The notes: a model not told the origin generated them from the letters alone. A stretch of 64,000 nt of DNA from Methylosinus sp. Sm6 (GCF_019802345.1 NZ_JAINDZ010000009.1:62001-126000), one strand, 5' to 3'; positions 1 through 9,685 are shown, counted from the first letter of the stretch. Made by a program: numbers and translations.

Positions 1-75
1 CGGCGCAGGACGCGCTATAAGGCGCCGGCGCGGCGATCCGGCCGCGTGTTCGCTCGAGAGCCCGACAGATCGTGA
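1..75 (+). other. Possible 3' end of an upstream gene
   Basis: Reading frame 1 is open from the window edge to a TGA at 73-75, which would overlap the proB GTG in a GTGA arrangement, a junction used several times elsewhere in this window. The 24 residues are Arg-rich and not recognisable. A different frame stops earlier at 16-18, so the true end of the upstream gene cannot be decided. In many alphaproteobacteria obgE lies just upstream of proB, but nothing visible here proves that. Confidence 0.2.
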
Positions 76-1196
76 CGCGCCCTTCCCTCGATTCCTTCCG
101 CCGCATCGTCGTCAAGGTCGGCTCCTCGCTGCTCGTCGATCCGCGCAAGGCCGAGGCGAAGCGAGACTGGCTCGCAAAGCTCGCCGGCGACCTCGCCGCG
201 CTGCACCGGCGCGGCGCGGATGTGCTGGTCGTCTCCTCCGGGGCGGTGGCGCTCGGGCGCAGCGTGCTCGGCCTGCCGCCGGGGCCGCTGCCGCTCGAGG
301 ACAGCCAGGCCGCCGCCGCCGTGGGCCAGATCGCCCTCGCCCGCCTCTGGTCGGAGACGCTCGGCGATCTCGGCGTCGCCGCGGGACAAATCCTCGTCAC
401 CTTCGGCGACACGGAGGAGCGCCGCCGCTACCTCTACGCGCGCGAATGTCTCAACCGGCTGCTGGCGCTGCGCGCCATGCCGGTGATCAACGAGAACGAC
501 ACGGTGGCGACGGCGGAAATCCGCTATGGCGACAATGACCGGCTCGCCGCCCGCGTCGCCACCATGGCCAGCGCCGATCTCCTGGTGCTGCTCTCGGATA
601 TCGACGGGCTCTACACCGCCCCGCCGGCGAGCGATCCGTCGGCGAAGCGGATCGAGGTCGTGCAGCGGGTGACGGCGGAGGTCGAGGCGATGGCCGGCGG
701 CGCCGCCTCGCTCTATTCGCGCGGCGGCATGCGCACCAAGATCGAGGCGGCCAAGATCGCGAACACCGGCGGCGCCCATATGGTGATCGCCGACGGACGC
801 GTCGACGCGCCGCTCTCGCGCATCGCCGCGGGCGGGCCCTGCACCTGGTTCCTCACCTCCTCCACTCCGGTCACGGCGCGCAAGAAATGGATCGCCGGCT
901 CGCTCGAGCCCAAGGGCGTCGCGCATGTGGACCAAGGCGCCGAGCGCGCGCTGTTTTCCGGCAAGAGCTTGCTGCCGGCGGGGATCACGGCGATCGAGGG
1001 CGGCTTCGCCCGCGGCGATTGCGTCGTCATTCGCAACGCCGCCGGCGGCGAGATCGGCCGCGGGCTCGTCACCTATGACGCGACCGACGCGCTCCGCATC
1101 ATCGGGCGGTCCTCGCGCGAGATCGAGGGCGTCCTCGGCTTCAAGGGACCGGACGAGATCATTCATCGCGACGATATGGCGCTCAACGGCGATTGA
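72..1196 (+). CDS. proB: Glutamate 5-kinase
   Basis: Cytosolic enzyme that phosphorylates L-glutamate with ATP to gamma-glutamyl phosphate, the first step of proline synthesis. The 374 residues match the usual length of the two-domain form. The amino-acid kinase domain carries KVGSSLL (about 15-21), SSGAVALG (55-62), NENDTV (140-145), GDNDRLAA (153-160) and [17 protein letters not shown] follows near 216. The last hundred or so residues form the PUA domain seen in long ProB proteins. The start is GTG at 72. proC, which completes the pathway, lies 60 kb away in the same window; proA is not present. The next region downstream is a decayed gene block, so proB is probably the last gene of its transcript. 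Confidence 0.97.
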   Translation: MTRPSLDSFRRIVVKVGSSLLVDPRKAEAKRDWLAKLAGDLAALHRRGADVLVVSSGAVALGRSVLGLPPGPLPLEDSQAAAAVGQIALARLWSETLGDLGVAAGQILVTFGDTEERRRYLYARECLNRLLALRAMPVINENDTVATAEIRYGDNDRLAARVATMASADLLVLLSDIDGLYTAPPASDPSAKRIEVVQRVTAEVEAMAGGAASLYSRGGMRTKIEAAKIANTGGAHMVIADGRVDAPLSRIAAGGPCTWFLTSSTPVTARKKWIAGSLEPKGVAHVDQGAERALFSGKSLLPAGITAIEGGFARGDCVVIRNAAGGEIGRGLVTYDATDALRIIGRSSREIEGVLGFKGPDEIIHRDDMALNGD

Positions 1197-1416
1197 CTCC
1201 GGCTTGACCGGGCCGAGGATCAGCCGGTATCGAGGATCAGCGCGGCGCTATGGCGACGATGCGCGCCGGGCCGCCGGCGCCGTTCGTGATCTTCATCGTC
1301 GGCGGCAGCTCAATCGAGATGGGCCAGATCGAGCTCCCCGACGAGAGTCGCGCCATGCTCGAAGGCCCGGCTCAATCGGGTCGAGGCCCGAGACCTTCGA
1401 GTCGCCGCACGAGCCG

Positions 1417-1855
1417 TCAGGGCTCGAGGCTGCGCCAGCGGAACAGCAGTCCGGCCGTCAACCCGCCGAGCAGGGGCGCGGCGAAAAACAGCCACAGCTG
1501 CCTTGCCCCCGACGAACACCGCCAGGCCGAGCGAGCGCGCCGGATTGACGGAGGCGCCGGTCACGCGAATGAGCGCGATATGAATGACGACGAGAGCGAA
1601 ACCTATGGCGATTCCCGCCTGGGCGGAGCCGCCATTGGCCGAGGTCGCGCCGAGGATGACGACGAGAAACAAGAATGTGCCGACGAGTTCCGCCAGAAAC
1701 GCCGAGGCCGTCGAAATATTGCTCCAGCCGTTCTGACCGAGGCCCGCGACGGCGACGTCATATCCGCCTTCGCGCCCATTCAATATGGCGTAGAGAATAG
1801 CCGCGCCGGCGATCGCGCCGATGCATTGCGCGATGATATAGCCGATCGCGGACGA
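1417..1855 (-). pseudogene. aqpZ: Aquaporin Z remnant, 3' half only
   Basis: The minus strand encodes the second half of a bacterial aquaporin: GYIIAQCIGAIAG, the helix AFLAELVGTFLFLVVILG, then GASVNPARSLG with the second NPA water-pore motif. Just after VFVGGKA the frame breaks. The expected C-terminus (QLWLFFAAPLLGGL, then LFRWRSLEP and a stop at 1417-1419) continues in another frame, as if about 8 bases of the usual KALGQLW stretch were lost. The first half of the protein, including the first NPA motif, is absent. Its place is taken by RCC1-repeat sequence from about 1856 upward. The gene is therefore broken twice and cannot give a channel. The 220 bases between proB and this remnant hold nothing I recognise. 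Confidence 0.85.
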
Positions 1856-2461
1856 GGGCCGTGAAGCCGGGCACGTTTCTGGGGGTGTAGCGTGGCAGGG
1901 TCGTCCCGTTGCCGAACTCGCCCCACCCGTACGCGATTTGGCGTGAGGCGGTCTGTCCGCGTGCCGTCGCCGAGCTGGCCATAGAAATTCGAGCCCCAGC
2001 ACTTGCCATCGCCGGCGCTGGTCACCGCGCAGCTATGGCTGGAGCCTGTCCCGATAGCGACGACGCCGTTCGAAAGAGTCGACACATCGACAGCGGTGCG
2101 GCGGATCGTCTGCGCGCTGCCGTCGCCGAGCTGGCCATCATAATTGAACCCCCAGCACTTGACGGCTGGTCGAAGTCGAGGCGCAGATATGATATAAGCC
2201 GGTGGCCAACGTTCCCAGCCCCATTCCGACGGACGACAGCGTCGCCGAGCCGAGGGGAGCGGAGCCGTCGGCAAAGCTCACCGAGCCTGTCGGCGCGCCG
2301 CGGCCGAGGCCGTCGACTTCCGCAATGAGCTTCACCGTCTCGCCCACCTTCGACGGATCGGGCGCGGCGAGCAGCCGCGTGCGCGACGGGTCCCGCGCCG
2401 AGGCCGGCGCCGCGAGGGCGAGAGACAGGGCCGCGACGGCGAAAAATCTGAAAGCGCTCAT
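1856..2461 (-). pseudogene. Secreted Ig-like/RCC1-repeat protein, decayed and truncated
   Basis: From ATG 2461 the frame gives a signal peptide ([22 protein letters not shown]) and a bacterial Ig-like domain with the motif PTGSVSFADGSAPLG. At GLYHICA the frame is lost by about one base near 2161-2168. The next frame gives RCC1-type repeats: KCWGFNYDGQLGDG, GSSHSCAVTSAG, KCWGSNFYGQLGDGT. A further break near 1935 leads to another repeat piece in a third frame, GWGEFGNGTTLPRYTPR. The coding trace ends at about 1856 where aquaporin sequence begins. Families with this architecture are exported beta-propeller proteins. Three frame changes plus truncation make it a clear relic. It diverges from prfA. 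Confidence 0.8.
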
Positions 2462-2648
2462 GAGCAAAGCCTCCAAAAGGCGAGCGCAGACTAAACAGTC
2501 TGCGCGCGAACACAAGATTTGCCCTTTCCAATCGCGTGCGACCGTTCGGCTCATCCTGCCCGCTCGAGCGGCCCGTCGTTCGAGCGGCTTGGGATTTCCG
2601 CCCGGAAGCGGCTAAAGGAGACCGGCGCGGATTCGCCTCGGACCCCAA

Positions 2649-3719
2649 ATGTTCGCACAAGACAAGCTCGACCTCATCCTACGCCGTCACGACGAGATCG
2701 GCGCCCGGCTCGCCGCCGGGCCCGATGCGACGAGCTTCGTCGCGCTCTCGCGCGAGCTCGCCGCGCTCGACGACGTCGTCGCCAAGATCAAGACCTATCG
2801 CGCGACCGGCGCGGAAATCGCCGGCCTCGGCGAGATGCTGGCCGATCCCGCGCTCGATCCCGATATGCGCGAATTCGTCGAGGGGGAGCTGAACGCCGCC
2901 GAGAGCGCGCTCGAGAGCGCCGCGCATGACTTGAAGCTCGCTCTGCTGCCCAAGGACGCCGCCGACGAAAAGGGCGTCATTCTCGAGGTGCGCGCCGGCA
3001 CCGGCGGCGACGAGGCGGCGCTGTTTGCCGGCGATCTCTTCCGCGCCTATCAGAAATACGCCGGCGTCAAAGGCTGGGGCGTCGAGATTCTCTCGGCGAG
3101 CGAAGGCGCGCTCGGCGGTTATAAGGAGATCGTCGCCGAGATTTCCGGGCGCGGCGTCTATGCGCGGCTGAAATTCGAATCCGGCGTGCATCGCGTGCAG
3201 CGCGTGCCGGCGACCGAGACGCAGGGCCGTATCCACACCTCCGCCGCGACAGTCGCGGTGCTGCCGCAGGCGGAGGAGGTGGACGTCGCCATCGACGACA
3301 AGGATCTGCAGATCGAGACCATGCGCAGCGGCGGCGCCGGCGGCCAGCATGTGAACAAGACCGAATCGGCGATCCGCATCACGCATGTCCCCTCCGGCAT
3401 CGTGGTGATGATGCAGGAGGAGCGCTCGCAGCATCGCAACAGGGCGAAGGCGATGGAGGTCTTGCGCTCGCGCCTCTATGACGCCGAGCGCATACGCCTC
3501 GACAGCGCGCGCGCCGCCGACCGCAAGGCGCAGGTCGGCTCGGGCGATCGCTCGGAGCGCATCCGCACCTATAATTTTCCGCAAGGCCGCGTCACCGACC
3601 ACCGCATCAATCTGACGCTCTACAAGCTCGATCGCGTGATGGAGGGCGAGATGGACGAGATCGTCGACGCGCTGACGACGGACCATCAGGCGAAGCTCCT
3701 CGCGCAGAGCGAGGAATGA
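2649..3719 (+). CDS. prfA: Peptide chain release factor 1
   Basis: Recognises UAA and UAG stop codons in the ribosomal A site and triggers peptide release. The stop-codon-reading tripeptide of RF1, PAT, is at residues 187-189 in [10 protein letters not shown]. The peptidyl-hydrolysis motif GGQ is at 231-233 in [14 protein letters not shown]. The length of 356 residues is normal. The start ATG 2649 gives the usual N-terminus ([17 protein letters not shown]), although a good ribosome-binding site (AAAGGAGA, 2613-2620) lies unusually far upstream. prmC, the methyltransferase for the GGQ glutamine, often follows prfA in this group but does not do so here. Confidence 0.97.
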   Translation: MFAQDKLDLILRRHDEIGARLAAGPDATSFVALSRELAALDDVVAKIKTYRATGAEIAGLGEMLADPALDPDMREFVEGELNAAESALESAAHDLKLALLPKDAADEKGVILEVRAGTGGDEAALFAGDLFRAYQKYAGVKGWGVEILSASEGALGGYKEIVAEISGRGVYARLKFESGVHRVQRVPATETQGRIHTSAATVAVLPQAEEVDVAIDDKDLQIETMRSGGAGGQHVNKTESAIRITHVPSGIVVMMQEERSQHRNRAKAMEVLRSRLYDAERIRLDSARAADRKAQVGSGDRSERIRTYNFPQGRVTDHRINLTLYKLDRVMEGEMDEIVDALTTDHQAKLLAQSEE

Positions 3720-3852
3720 AGAGGCGCCTTCGAAGGCTCGCGTCCGTCGATGCGGGATGTGCGTGAACGCACAGCGCGCAAGTCGCGCGCTTCATAAGTT
3801 CGGCCTGCTCGACCAAAGCGACGAGCGACGCCGACACGAAGGAGCGCGACCC

Positions 3853-4104
3853 ATGAACAAGACCATTCTGACCGCCGGCCTGCTGGCCATCGCCCTCGCG
3901 GGCTCCACGCTCTCCGCCGACGCCCGCCCGTGGCGCCATCATCATCATCACGGCCCCGGCGCGGGCGTCGTGGCCGCCGGCGCGCTGGGCGCCCTCGCTC
4001 TCGGCGCGGCCATCGAGGACTCAGATTGCTACATCGCCCATCGCCCGGTCACCGACCATTGGGGCAATGTGCTCTATCTGCGCGACGTGACGGTCTGCGA
4101 CTGA
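3853..4104 (+). CDS. Small secreted His-rich protein
   Basis: 83 residues. A signal peptide (MNKTILTAGLLAIALAGSTLSADA) is followed by a histidine run (HHHHH), a glycine/alanine hydrophobic stretch (GAGVVAAGALGALALGA), and a C-terminal part with two cysteines and the phrase DHWGNVLYLRDVTVC. Small proteins of this plan, with a WGNV..RTVRVC-like ending, are common in Rhizobiales, but I know no function. The start at ATG 3853 is chosen over an upstream one because AAGGAG sits at 3839-3844 and the signal peptide begins there. A strong hairpin terminator follows, so it is probably a single-gene unit after prfA. Confidence 0.75.
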   Translation: MNKTILTAGLLAIALAGSTLSADARPWRHHHHHGPGAGVVAAGALGALALGAAIEDSDCYIAHRPVTDHWGNVLYLRDVTVCD

Positions 4105-4127
4105 GCGCGCGCATGATGCTGTCGTCG

Positions 4128-4154
4128 AAGGGCCGGCGCCCCCGCCGGCCCTTT
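4128..4154 (+). terminator. Rho-independent-type terminator
   Basis: AAGGGCCGGC (4128-4137) pairs perfectly with GCCGGCCCTT (4144-4153) around a 6-base loop, and the descending arm ends in TTT. It lies 24 bases after the stop of the small secreted protein gene. Confidence 0.75.
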
Positions 4155-4186
4155 CGCGCATCGAAGGCAGAGCCTCAGGCAATCGG

Positions 4187-4423
4187 GTGAAGGATAAAAT
4201 CCCCACCCCTCGTCCTGAGCCGCTGCAGGCGGCGTCTCGAAGGACTGCCGCGCGGGGCGCAATCAGGGACATCTTCCGCCGCAAAGGCGCCTACGCCCAC
4301 TTCAAGAACCTGCTGGCGCGCCGAGGCGCGCTCGACGCATGGCATGAATTCGAGGCCAAAGCGCAGAAGCAGGCGCAGAAGCAATGGTGCGACGACAATG
4401 CGATCGAGCTGATCGAGGACTAA
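4187..4423 (+). pseudogene. UPF0158-family remnant with repeat-derived N-terminus
   Basis: The last 50 or so residues ([39 protein letters not shown]) match the conserved C-terminal end of UPF0158 proteins, which are normally about 150 residues and of unknown function. The first 25 residues come from an intergenic repeat (4201-4247) that also occurs at 46580-46621. The repeat seems to have replaced the 5' two-thirds of the gene. An ATG at 4187 keeps a 78-residue frame open, so a chimeric peptide could still be made, but the upstream GTGAAGGAT is only a modest ribosome-binding context. It ends 25 bases from the convergent purH. Confidence 0.6.
4201..4247. repeat. Intergenic repeat copy 1 (CCTCGTCCTGAGC...GTCTCGAAGG type)
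   Basis: The stretch begins CCCCTCGTCCTGAG, has a GC-rich dyad core around TGCA, and ends GGCGTCTCGAAGG. A second copy with the same order of elements is at 46580-46621. Repeats of this general kind are frequent between genes in Rhizobiales. Confidence 0.6.
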
Positions 4424-4448
4424 TCGGCAGAGCGGCGCTCTCTGAAGA

Positions 4449-6041
4449 TCAGTGCCGGAAGTGCCGGACGCCGGTCAGCACCATGGCGAGCCCGGCCTCG
4501 TCCGCGGCGGCGATCACATCCTTGTCGTTGACCGAGCCGCCCGGCTGGATGACCGCCGTCGCCCCGGCCGAGGCCGCCGCCAGCAGACCGTCCGGGAACG
4601 GAAAGAAGGCGTCGGACGCCACCACCGAGCCAATGGCAAAACTCTCCGTCACGCCCGCTTCCCGCGCGGCGTCCTCCGCCTTCACGGCGGCGACGCGAGA
4701 GGAATCGACGCGCGACATCTGCCCGGCGCCGACGCCGACCGTCGCCAGATCGCGCGCATAGACGATGGCGTTGGACTTCACATGCTTGGCGACGCGGAAG
4801 GCGAATTTCAGATCGGCCAGCTCGCGCTCGCTCGGCGCGCGCTTCGTCGCGACGGTCAGCGCCAGATCGTCGACGACGGCGTTGTCGCGCGACTGCGCCA
4901 GAAAGCCGCCGGCGACGCTGCGGAACGTCACGCCGCGCGAGCGCGGATCGGGAAGGCCGCCGGCGAGCAGCAGGCGCAAATTCTTCTTCGCCGCGACGAT
5001 GGCGATCGCCTCCTCGTCGGCGTCCGGCGCGATGATGACCTCGGTGAAGATCTTGACGATCTCGCGCGCGGCTTCGACGTCGAGCCGACGGTTGAAAGCG
5101 ACGATGCCGCCGAAGGCGGACACCGGATCGCAGCGCAGCGCCTTCGCATAAGCCTCGGCGAGCGTCGCGCCCTCGGCGACGCCGCAAGGATTGGAATGCT
5201 TGATGATGGCGACCGCCGCCGTGCGCGCCGGATCGAATTCGGCGACCAGCTCATAGGCTGCGTCGGTGTCGTTGACATTATTATAGGAGAGCTGCTTGCC
5301 CTGCGCCTGCCGCGCCGTCGCCACGCCGAAGCGCGCGTCTCCGGAGAGATAGAAGCCCGCCGACTGATGCGGATTCTCGCCATAGCGCATCGGCTCGGCG
5401 AGCTTGCCGCCGAAGGCGCGCCAGGGCGGCGTCGCCTCGCCCAGAGAGGCCGCGAGCCAATTGGAGATCGCCGCATCATAAGCGGCGGTGCGGGCGAAAG
5501 CCTTTTGCGCGAGGCGCCGGCGCGTCGCCAGAGTCGCGGCGCCATTGTTGGCCTCGAGCTCGGCGAGCAGCGGAGCGTAATCCTCGGGGTCGACGATCAC
5601 CGCGACGTCGTCATGGTTCTTGGCGGCGGCGCGGATCATCGCCGGCCCGCCGATGTCGATATTCTCGACGCAATGCTCGAAAGAGCCGCCCGCGCGCAGC
5701 GTCTCCTCGAAGGGATAGAGATTGACGACGAGCAGATCGATCGGGCGAATGTCATGCGCCAGCATCGCCGCCTCGTGCTCGGGATTCTCGCGGATCGCCA
5801 GGAGTCCGCCATGCACCTTGGGATGCAGCGTCTTCAAGCGTCCGTCCATCATCTCCGGAAAGCCGGTGACGTCGGCGATGTCGCTGACGGAAAGGCCCGC
5901 ATCGGCGAGCGCCTTGCGCGTGCCGCCGGTGGAGACGAGCGCGACGCCGCGCGCGGCGAGCGCTCTCGCGAGATCGACGAGGCCGGTTTTGTCGGAGACG
6001 GACAGAAGAGCTCTGGCGATGGGGCGCAGATCGACCGGCAT
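4449..6041 (-). CDS. purH: Bifunctional AICAR transformylase / IMP cyclohydrolase
   Basis: Catalyses the last two steps of purine synthesis: formylation of AICAR with 10-formyl-THF, then ring closure to IMP. The N-terminal MGS-like cyclohydrolase domain begins [22 protein letters not shown] and includes STGGTRKAL and [15 protein letters not shown]. The C-terminal transformylase domain has the catalytic KHSNPCG at about 281-287. I start at ATG 6041 (530 residues) because AAAGGAC lies just upstream and homology begins there; the longer frame adds 14 unsupported residues. It is the last gene in a minus-strand run after rsmB and the heparinase-like gene, an arrangement common in Rhizobiales. Confidence 0.96.
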   Translation of the reverse strand: MPVDLRPIARALLSVSDKTGLVDLARALAARGVALVSTGGTRKALADAGLSVSDIADVTGFPEMMDGRLKTLHPKVHGGLLAIRENPEHEAAMLAHDIRPIDLLVVNLYPFEETLRAGGSFEHCVENIDIGGPAMIRAAAKNHDDVAVIVDPEDYAPLLAELEANNGAATLATRRRLAQKAFARTAAYDAAISNWLAASLGEATPPWRAFGGKLAEPMRYGENPHQSAGFYLSGDARFGVATARQAQGKQLSYNNVNDTDAAYELVAEFDPARTAAVAIIKHSNPCGVAEGATLAEAYAKALRCDPVSAFGGIVAFNRRLDVEAAREIVKIFTEVIIAPDADEEAIAIVAAKKNLRLLLAGGLPDPRSRGVTFRSVAGGFLAQSRDNAVVDDLALTVATKRAPSERELADLKFAFRVAKHVKSNAIVYARDLATVGVGAGQMSRVDSSRVAAVKAEDAAREAGVTESFAIGSVVASDAFFPFPDGLLAAASAGATAVIQPGGSVNDKDVIAAADEAGLAMVLTGVRHFRH

Positions 6042-6149
6042 TCGGGTCCTTTCGAGGCGAGCGTTCGAGCGATCAGAATCCATTCGCGACGCTGCGGCTT
6101 TTCTGAAAAAAGCTCCAGCGTCGCGGATGAGAGGTCGGCCCGGCGATTA

Positions 6150-7862
6150 TCATATATCCCGAGGAGCGGAAACCAACTCCTCGCCGCGCTCGTCGACGCG
6201 GGTGAAGGACCAGCGCAGGCGCGAATCCTCGCGTCCGCTCCCCTCGACGACGAGCTGCGCGCATTTGCGCGCGCCGCCGGCTCCGGCGAAGAACACGCTG
6301 TCCTCGATCGCGACGCGCGCGTCGGCCTCGAAGGCGACATGGACGGAACCGCAGGAGATGAGCGCGCCCCGCCCCTCCGCGAGCGGCGCGACCCGCGCCT
6401 TGGGATGCAGATGAAAGCGCAGCACGAAGGCGCGCGCCGCCGCGCCGGCGCGCGCCGCGACGATCCTGTCCTCGCCGAACAGCTGCGCGCCGTCATGAGT
6501 GAGCGAGACCACGCGCTCATGCGTCAGGCCGAACTCGGCCGCATAGCCATCATGCGCGAGCTCCAGCACGCGGCTGGAGCCGGTCGCTCGCCGCGCCGCC
6601 CGCACCTCGCGCGGCCCGGCGACGATGCGCTCCTCGCCGCCGCGCTCGCGAATGCGACAGCAGGAGCGATCCTCGACGATCAGCGTCGAATGAGCGGCGG
6701 TGACGCGGGCGGCGCGGCGTGAAGCGTCGGCGCTCGCCGGCGGCGCGCCGCAGTTCACGACGATGCGCTCGGCGCCGACCGAATACTCGAAAGAAAGGCA
6801 GCCGGCATGCGCCGCGCCGGAGAACGCCGGCGGCGGCGGCGGCCCGGCGTCGACGATGACGACCGCCTCGCCCGCCTCCAGGCGCCGATAGCCCGATTGC
6901 GGCGCGTCGAGCGGCGGCGGCCGGGAGGAAGCGTCATGGGCGAGAATGGTCGCGAGCCGATCCGGCGGCGCGCAGCCCATGCCGTTGAACAGCGCCAGCG
7001 AGCCGTCGCCGTGCTGCATCATCCGCAGAAAGGCGATCATCCTGGAGATGGAGGCCGGCAACCTCTCCGGCGGCCGCCGCCCGCGCGCGGAATAGGCTTG
7101 GCGCAGCGGCAGCAGATCGAGCAGCAGCTCGAGCGGCGCTTCGGGGTTGCGGCAGACATGGCCGCCATCCTCGAGAATCTGCCGCGCCAATTCGGCGTCG
7201 AGCAGATCGGTCGCTCGGGCCTCGAGCTTGCGGCTGGCGTCGGCGCAGACGCCGAAGGCGGCGAGCGCCGTAGCGCAGAGCAGCCGATCGGAGCTCGGCC
7301 GCGGCGCGGCGAGCGCGCGCAAGAGGCGGCGGGCGTCGCCGCCGAGCGCCTCCATGAAGCGGTCGTAAAAATCCTGATCGGCTTCCTCGAGCAGGATCGG
7401 CGATTGCGCCAGCCAGGACAGAGTGCGCCGCGCGACGACGGCGGGCTCGAAAGCGGGATCGTCCGGCGCGGGACGACGAATGGCGAGGAAATCCTCGGCG
7501 AGGGCGCGGGCGTTGGCGCGCGCCAGCGCCTTGTCGGCGGCGCGCAGATGGCGCAGCCAGGCGAAGCCCGCCAGCGAGCGCCGCCAGGCGGCGGAGGGCG
7601 GATCGATCGCGAAAGGCGAGCGCCCCTGCGTCTCGACGATCTTGCCGGCGAAGGAGAAATAGCCGGCGTAGATTTCGTCGGCGACGGTGGGGTCGGCGGT
7701 GCGTATGTCCTGCGGCGCGATGTGGAGCCGTCCCGGCGCGCTCAGTCCCAGGGCCTGAACGGCGTAATAAGGCGCCCGGACGACGCGCGCGACGGAAACG
7801 GCGCCCTTGCGCGCGAAAAGGCCCGCGAGCCTCAGTCCGGAGCGGATGGCCGTGTCGCTCAG
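6150..7862 (-). CDS. Heparinase II/III family protein (CTG start proposed)
   Basis: Member of the heparinase II/III-like family, predicted polysaccharide lyases with an alpha/alpha toroid followed by a beta-sandwich. The C-terminal half shows the family signature around HAGCLSFEYSVGAERIVVNCG and RVTAAHSTLIVEDRS. The first ATG (7355) would remove about 170 residues that are plainly coding: LRLAGLFARKGAVSVARVV, APYYAVQALGLSAPGRLHI and so on. The frame is closed by TGA at 7884-7886. The only sensible initiator between is CTG at 7862, five bases after AGGAGGG, giving 570 residues beginning SDTAIRSG after the initiator. The substrate is unknown. It lies between rsmB and purH on the same strand. 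Confidence 0.85.
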   Translation of the reverse strand: MSDTAIRSGLRLAGLFARKGAVSVARVVRAPYYAVQALGLSAPGRLHIAPQDIRTADPTVADEIYAGYFSFAGKIVETQGRSPFAIDPPSAAWRRSLAGFAWLRHLRAADKALARANARALAEDFLAIRRPAPDDPAFEPAVVARRTLSWLAQSPILLEEADQDFYDRFMEALGGDARRLLRALAAPRPSSDRLLCATALAAFGVCADASRKLEARATDLLDAELARQILEDGGHVCRNPEAPLELLLDLLPLRQAYSARGRRPPERLPASISRMIAFLRMMQHGDGSLALFNGMGCAPPDRLATILAHDASSRPPPLDAPQSGYRRLEAGEAVVIVDAGPPPPPAFSGAAHAGCLSFEYSVGAERIVVNCGAPPASADASRRAARVTAAHSTLIVEDRSCCRIRERGGEERIVAGPREVRAARRATGSSRVLELAHDGYAAEFGLTHERVVSLTHDGAQLFGEDRIVAARAGAAARAFVLRFHLHPKARVAPLAEGRGALISCGSVHVAFEADARVAIEDSVFFAGAGGARKCAQLVVEGSGREDSRLRWSFTRVDERGEELVSAPRDI

Positions 7863-7974
7863 AGCGCCCTCCTCACGCGCCGATCAGCGTCCGGGCGCGC
7901 ATTCTTCGCAATCGTCGCTCGCACCAAATCGACACGAGCTCGACGCACGCAAATACCATCGGCTCCGCGCGGCG

Positions 7975-9378
7975 TCAGCCGCGCCGCGCGAAGCGCGCGG
8001 CGAAAAAACCGTCGAGGCCGCAAAAGCGCGACTCCGGGTGCGGCCAATGCGAGGGCAGCGTGCGCAGATCGCCCTCCGCGGTGACGAATTCCTGCGGAAT
8101 CCCTTCTCCCGCGGCGTCGATGGGAATGCGGCGCATGTCCGGCTGGCGGCGCAGGAAGCCGGCGACCTGCGCCTCGCCCTCCTCCGGCTCCAGCGAGCAG
8201 GTGCAATAGACCATGCGCCCGCCGGGCCGCAGCAGGGCGGCGGCGCGGTCGAGCATTTTCGATTGCAGCGAGACGAGCGCGTCGAGATCGCCGGGCTTCT
8301 TGATCCAGCCGACGTCGGGATGACGGCGGATCGTGCCCGTCGCCGAGCACGGCGCGTCGACCAGGATCGCGTCGAAAGGCCGCGCCTGAAAGCTCGTCGC
8401 ATCGCCGACGGCGATGTCGGCGTGCAGGCGCGCGCGCTGGAGATTGGCGGCGAGCAGCTTCAGCCGCTCGGCCGAGCGGTCGAGCGCCGTGACCTGCGCC
8501 CGCGCCAGCGCGAGCTGCGCCGTCTTGCCGCCGGGCGCGGCGCACATGTCGAGGATTCGCTCGTCCGGCTCGGCGCGCAGCAGCCGCGCCGGCAGAGCGG
8601 CCGCCGCATCCTGCACCCACCATTCGCCCTCGTCATAGCCGGGAAGGCCGGCGATGGGCGCCGATGTGCGCAGCCGCACCGAGCCGGTCGGCAGCACGAG
8701 CCCGTCGAGCCGCTCCGCCCAGAGCGCGGGCTCTGATTTGACGGTGACGTCGAGCGGAGACTCCAGCATATGGGCGCGAGCGAAGGCGCGCGCCTTTTCT
8801 TCGCCATAGGCCTTCGTCCAGCGATGGGCGAGCCAGGAGGGCGTGTCGCAGTCCAGCGGGTCCGTATCGAGGAACTCATCCCGGCGCCGCACGAGATTGC
8901 GCAGCACGCCGTTCACCAGCCCGGCGAAAGGCGCGGTCTTCGGCTCGAGCCGAGCCGCGCGCACGGCGAGATCGACGGCGGCGTGGTCGGGCGCGTCGAG
9001 AAAGAAGATCTGCGCCGCGGCCGCGATCAGCAGCCATTCGAGCCGCGCGCCCTGCTTGGGCAGGCCCTTCTCCATCAGCGCGGCGAGCGCATGCCGGATC
9101 GTGCCGAGCCGGCGAATTGCTGCGCAAGCGATCGAGCGCGCCAGCGCCGCGTCGCGCGCGTCGAGACCCGCGACCCGCTGCGGAACGGCCTGAGGCGAGA
9201 AGCGTTCGTCCAACCGCCGGCCGCCCTGCACCACATCGGCGATCACATGGGCGGCCGCGATCCGCGCGGCGAGGCCCGGGACCTGCGCCGCCTCGGCTTC
9301 CCGCGCCGCCTCGGCCGGCACGAAAGCCGCGCGCGGCTTGATCTTGGCCTTGGTGGAGCTGGGCTTATCGTCCGTCAT
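7975..9378 (-). CDS. rsmB: 16S rRNA m5C967 methyltransferase
   Basis: Methylates C5 of a cytosine in 16S rRNA using SAM. An N-terminal NusB-like helical domain (about 35-165) precedes the Rossmann methyltransferase domain. Motif I is CAAPGGKT, the motif IV cysteine is in DAPCSATGTIRRHPD, and the catalytic motif VI cysteine is in YCTCSLEPEEGE. The C-terminus ends GLDGFFAARFARR as usual in the family. ATG 9378 gives 467 residues; a TTG at 9384 is equally possible because the AAGG ribosome-binding site is better spaced for it. It is transcribed away from sdhAF4. Confidence 0.93.
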   Translation of the reverse strand: MTDDKPSSTKAKIKPRAAFVPAEAAREAEAAQVPGLAARIAAAHVIADVVQGGRRLDERFSPQAVPQRVAGLDARDAALARSIACAAIRRLGTIRHALAALMEKGLPKQGARLEWLLIAAAAQIFFLDAPDHAAVDLAVRAARLEPKTAPFAGLVNGVLRNLVRRRDEFLDTDPLDCDTPSWLAHRWTKAYGEEKARAFARAHMLESPLDVTVKSEPALWAERLDGLVLPTGSVRLRTSAPIAGLPGYDEGEWWVQDAAAALPARLLRAEPDERILDMCAAPGGKTAQLALARAQVTALDRSAERLKLLAANLQRARLHADIAVGDATSFQARPFDAILVDAPCSATGTIRRHPDVGWIKKPGDLDALVSLQSKMLDRAAALLRPGGRMVYCTCSLEPEEGEAQVAGFLRRQPDMRRIPIDAAGEGIPQEFVTAEGDLRTLPSHWPHPESRFCGLDGFFAARFARRG

Positions 9379-9472
9379 GACCAAATCACACCTTCGACGC
9401 GGATCGAATCGTCGTTTATATCACACGCGGAGCTGGCGCCGGGCGGGCGCCGCAGCAGGAGCGAAGCAAAGC

Positions 9473-9685
9473 ATGGACAATGAGCAGACGGGCCGACCCG
9501 AGACCTCGGGGGAACCGACGCGGCGCCTGACGCCCGAGGCGCGCCGCGCGCTCGCCGAGGCTGAAGAGCGACGCGGCCGGCGTTCCGAGGAAGCCGCCCC
9601 CGCCCGCGAGCTCGGCGGGCGCGGCGGACTCGACCCCGCCCGCTACGGCGACTGGGAAACCAGAGGCCTCGCCAGCGATTTTTGA
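9473..9685 (+). CDS. DUF1674 / SdhAF4-type succinate dehydrogenase assembly factor
   Basis: 70 residues ending in the family signature ELGGRGGLDPARYGDWETRGLASDF-like tail (GGRG, RYGDWE, ASDF). Mitochondrial SDHAF4 of the same family binds flavinylated SdhA and helps its assembly. The first half is charged and low-complexity (EARRALAEAEERRGRR). ATG 9473 is used: AGGAG at 9457-9461 precedes it, and the longer frame from 9338 runs back through the promoter region of rsmB. The sdh genes are not in this window. Confidence 0.88.
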   Translation: MDNEQTGRPETSGEPTRRLTPEARRALAEAEERRGRRSEEAAPARELGGRGGLDPARYGDWETRGLASDF

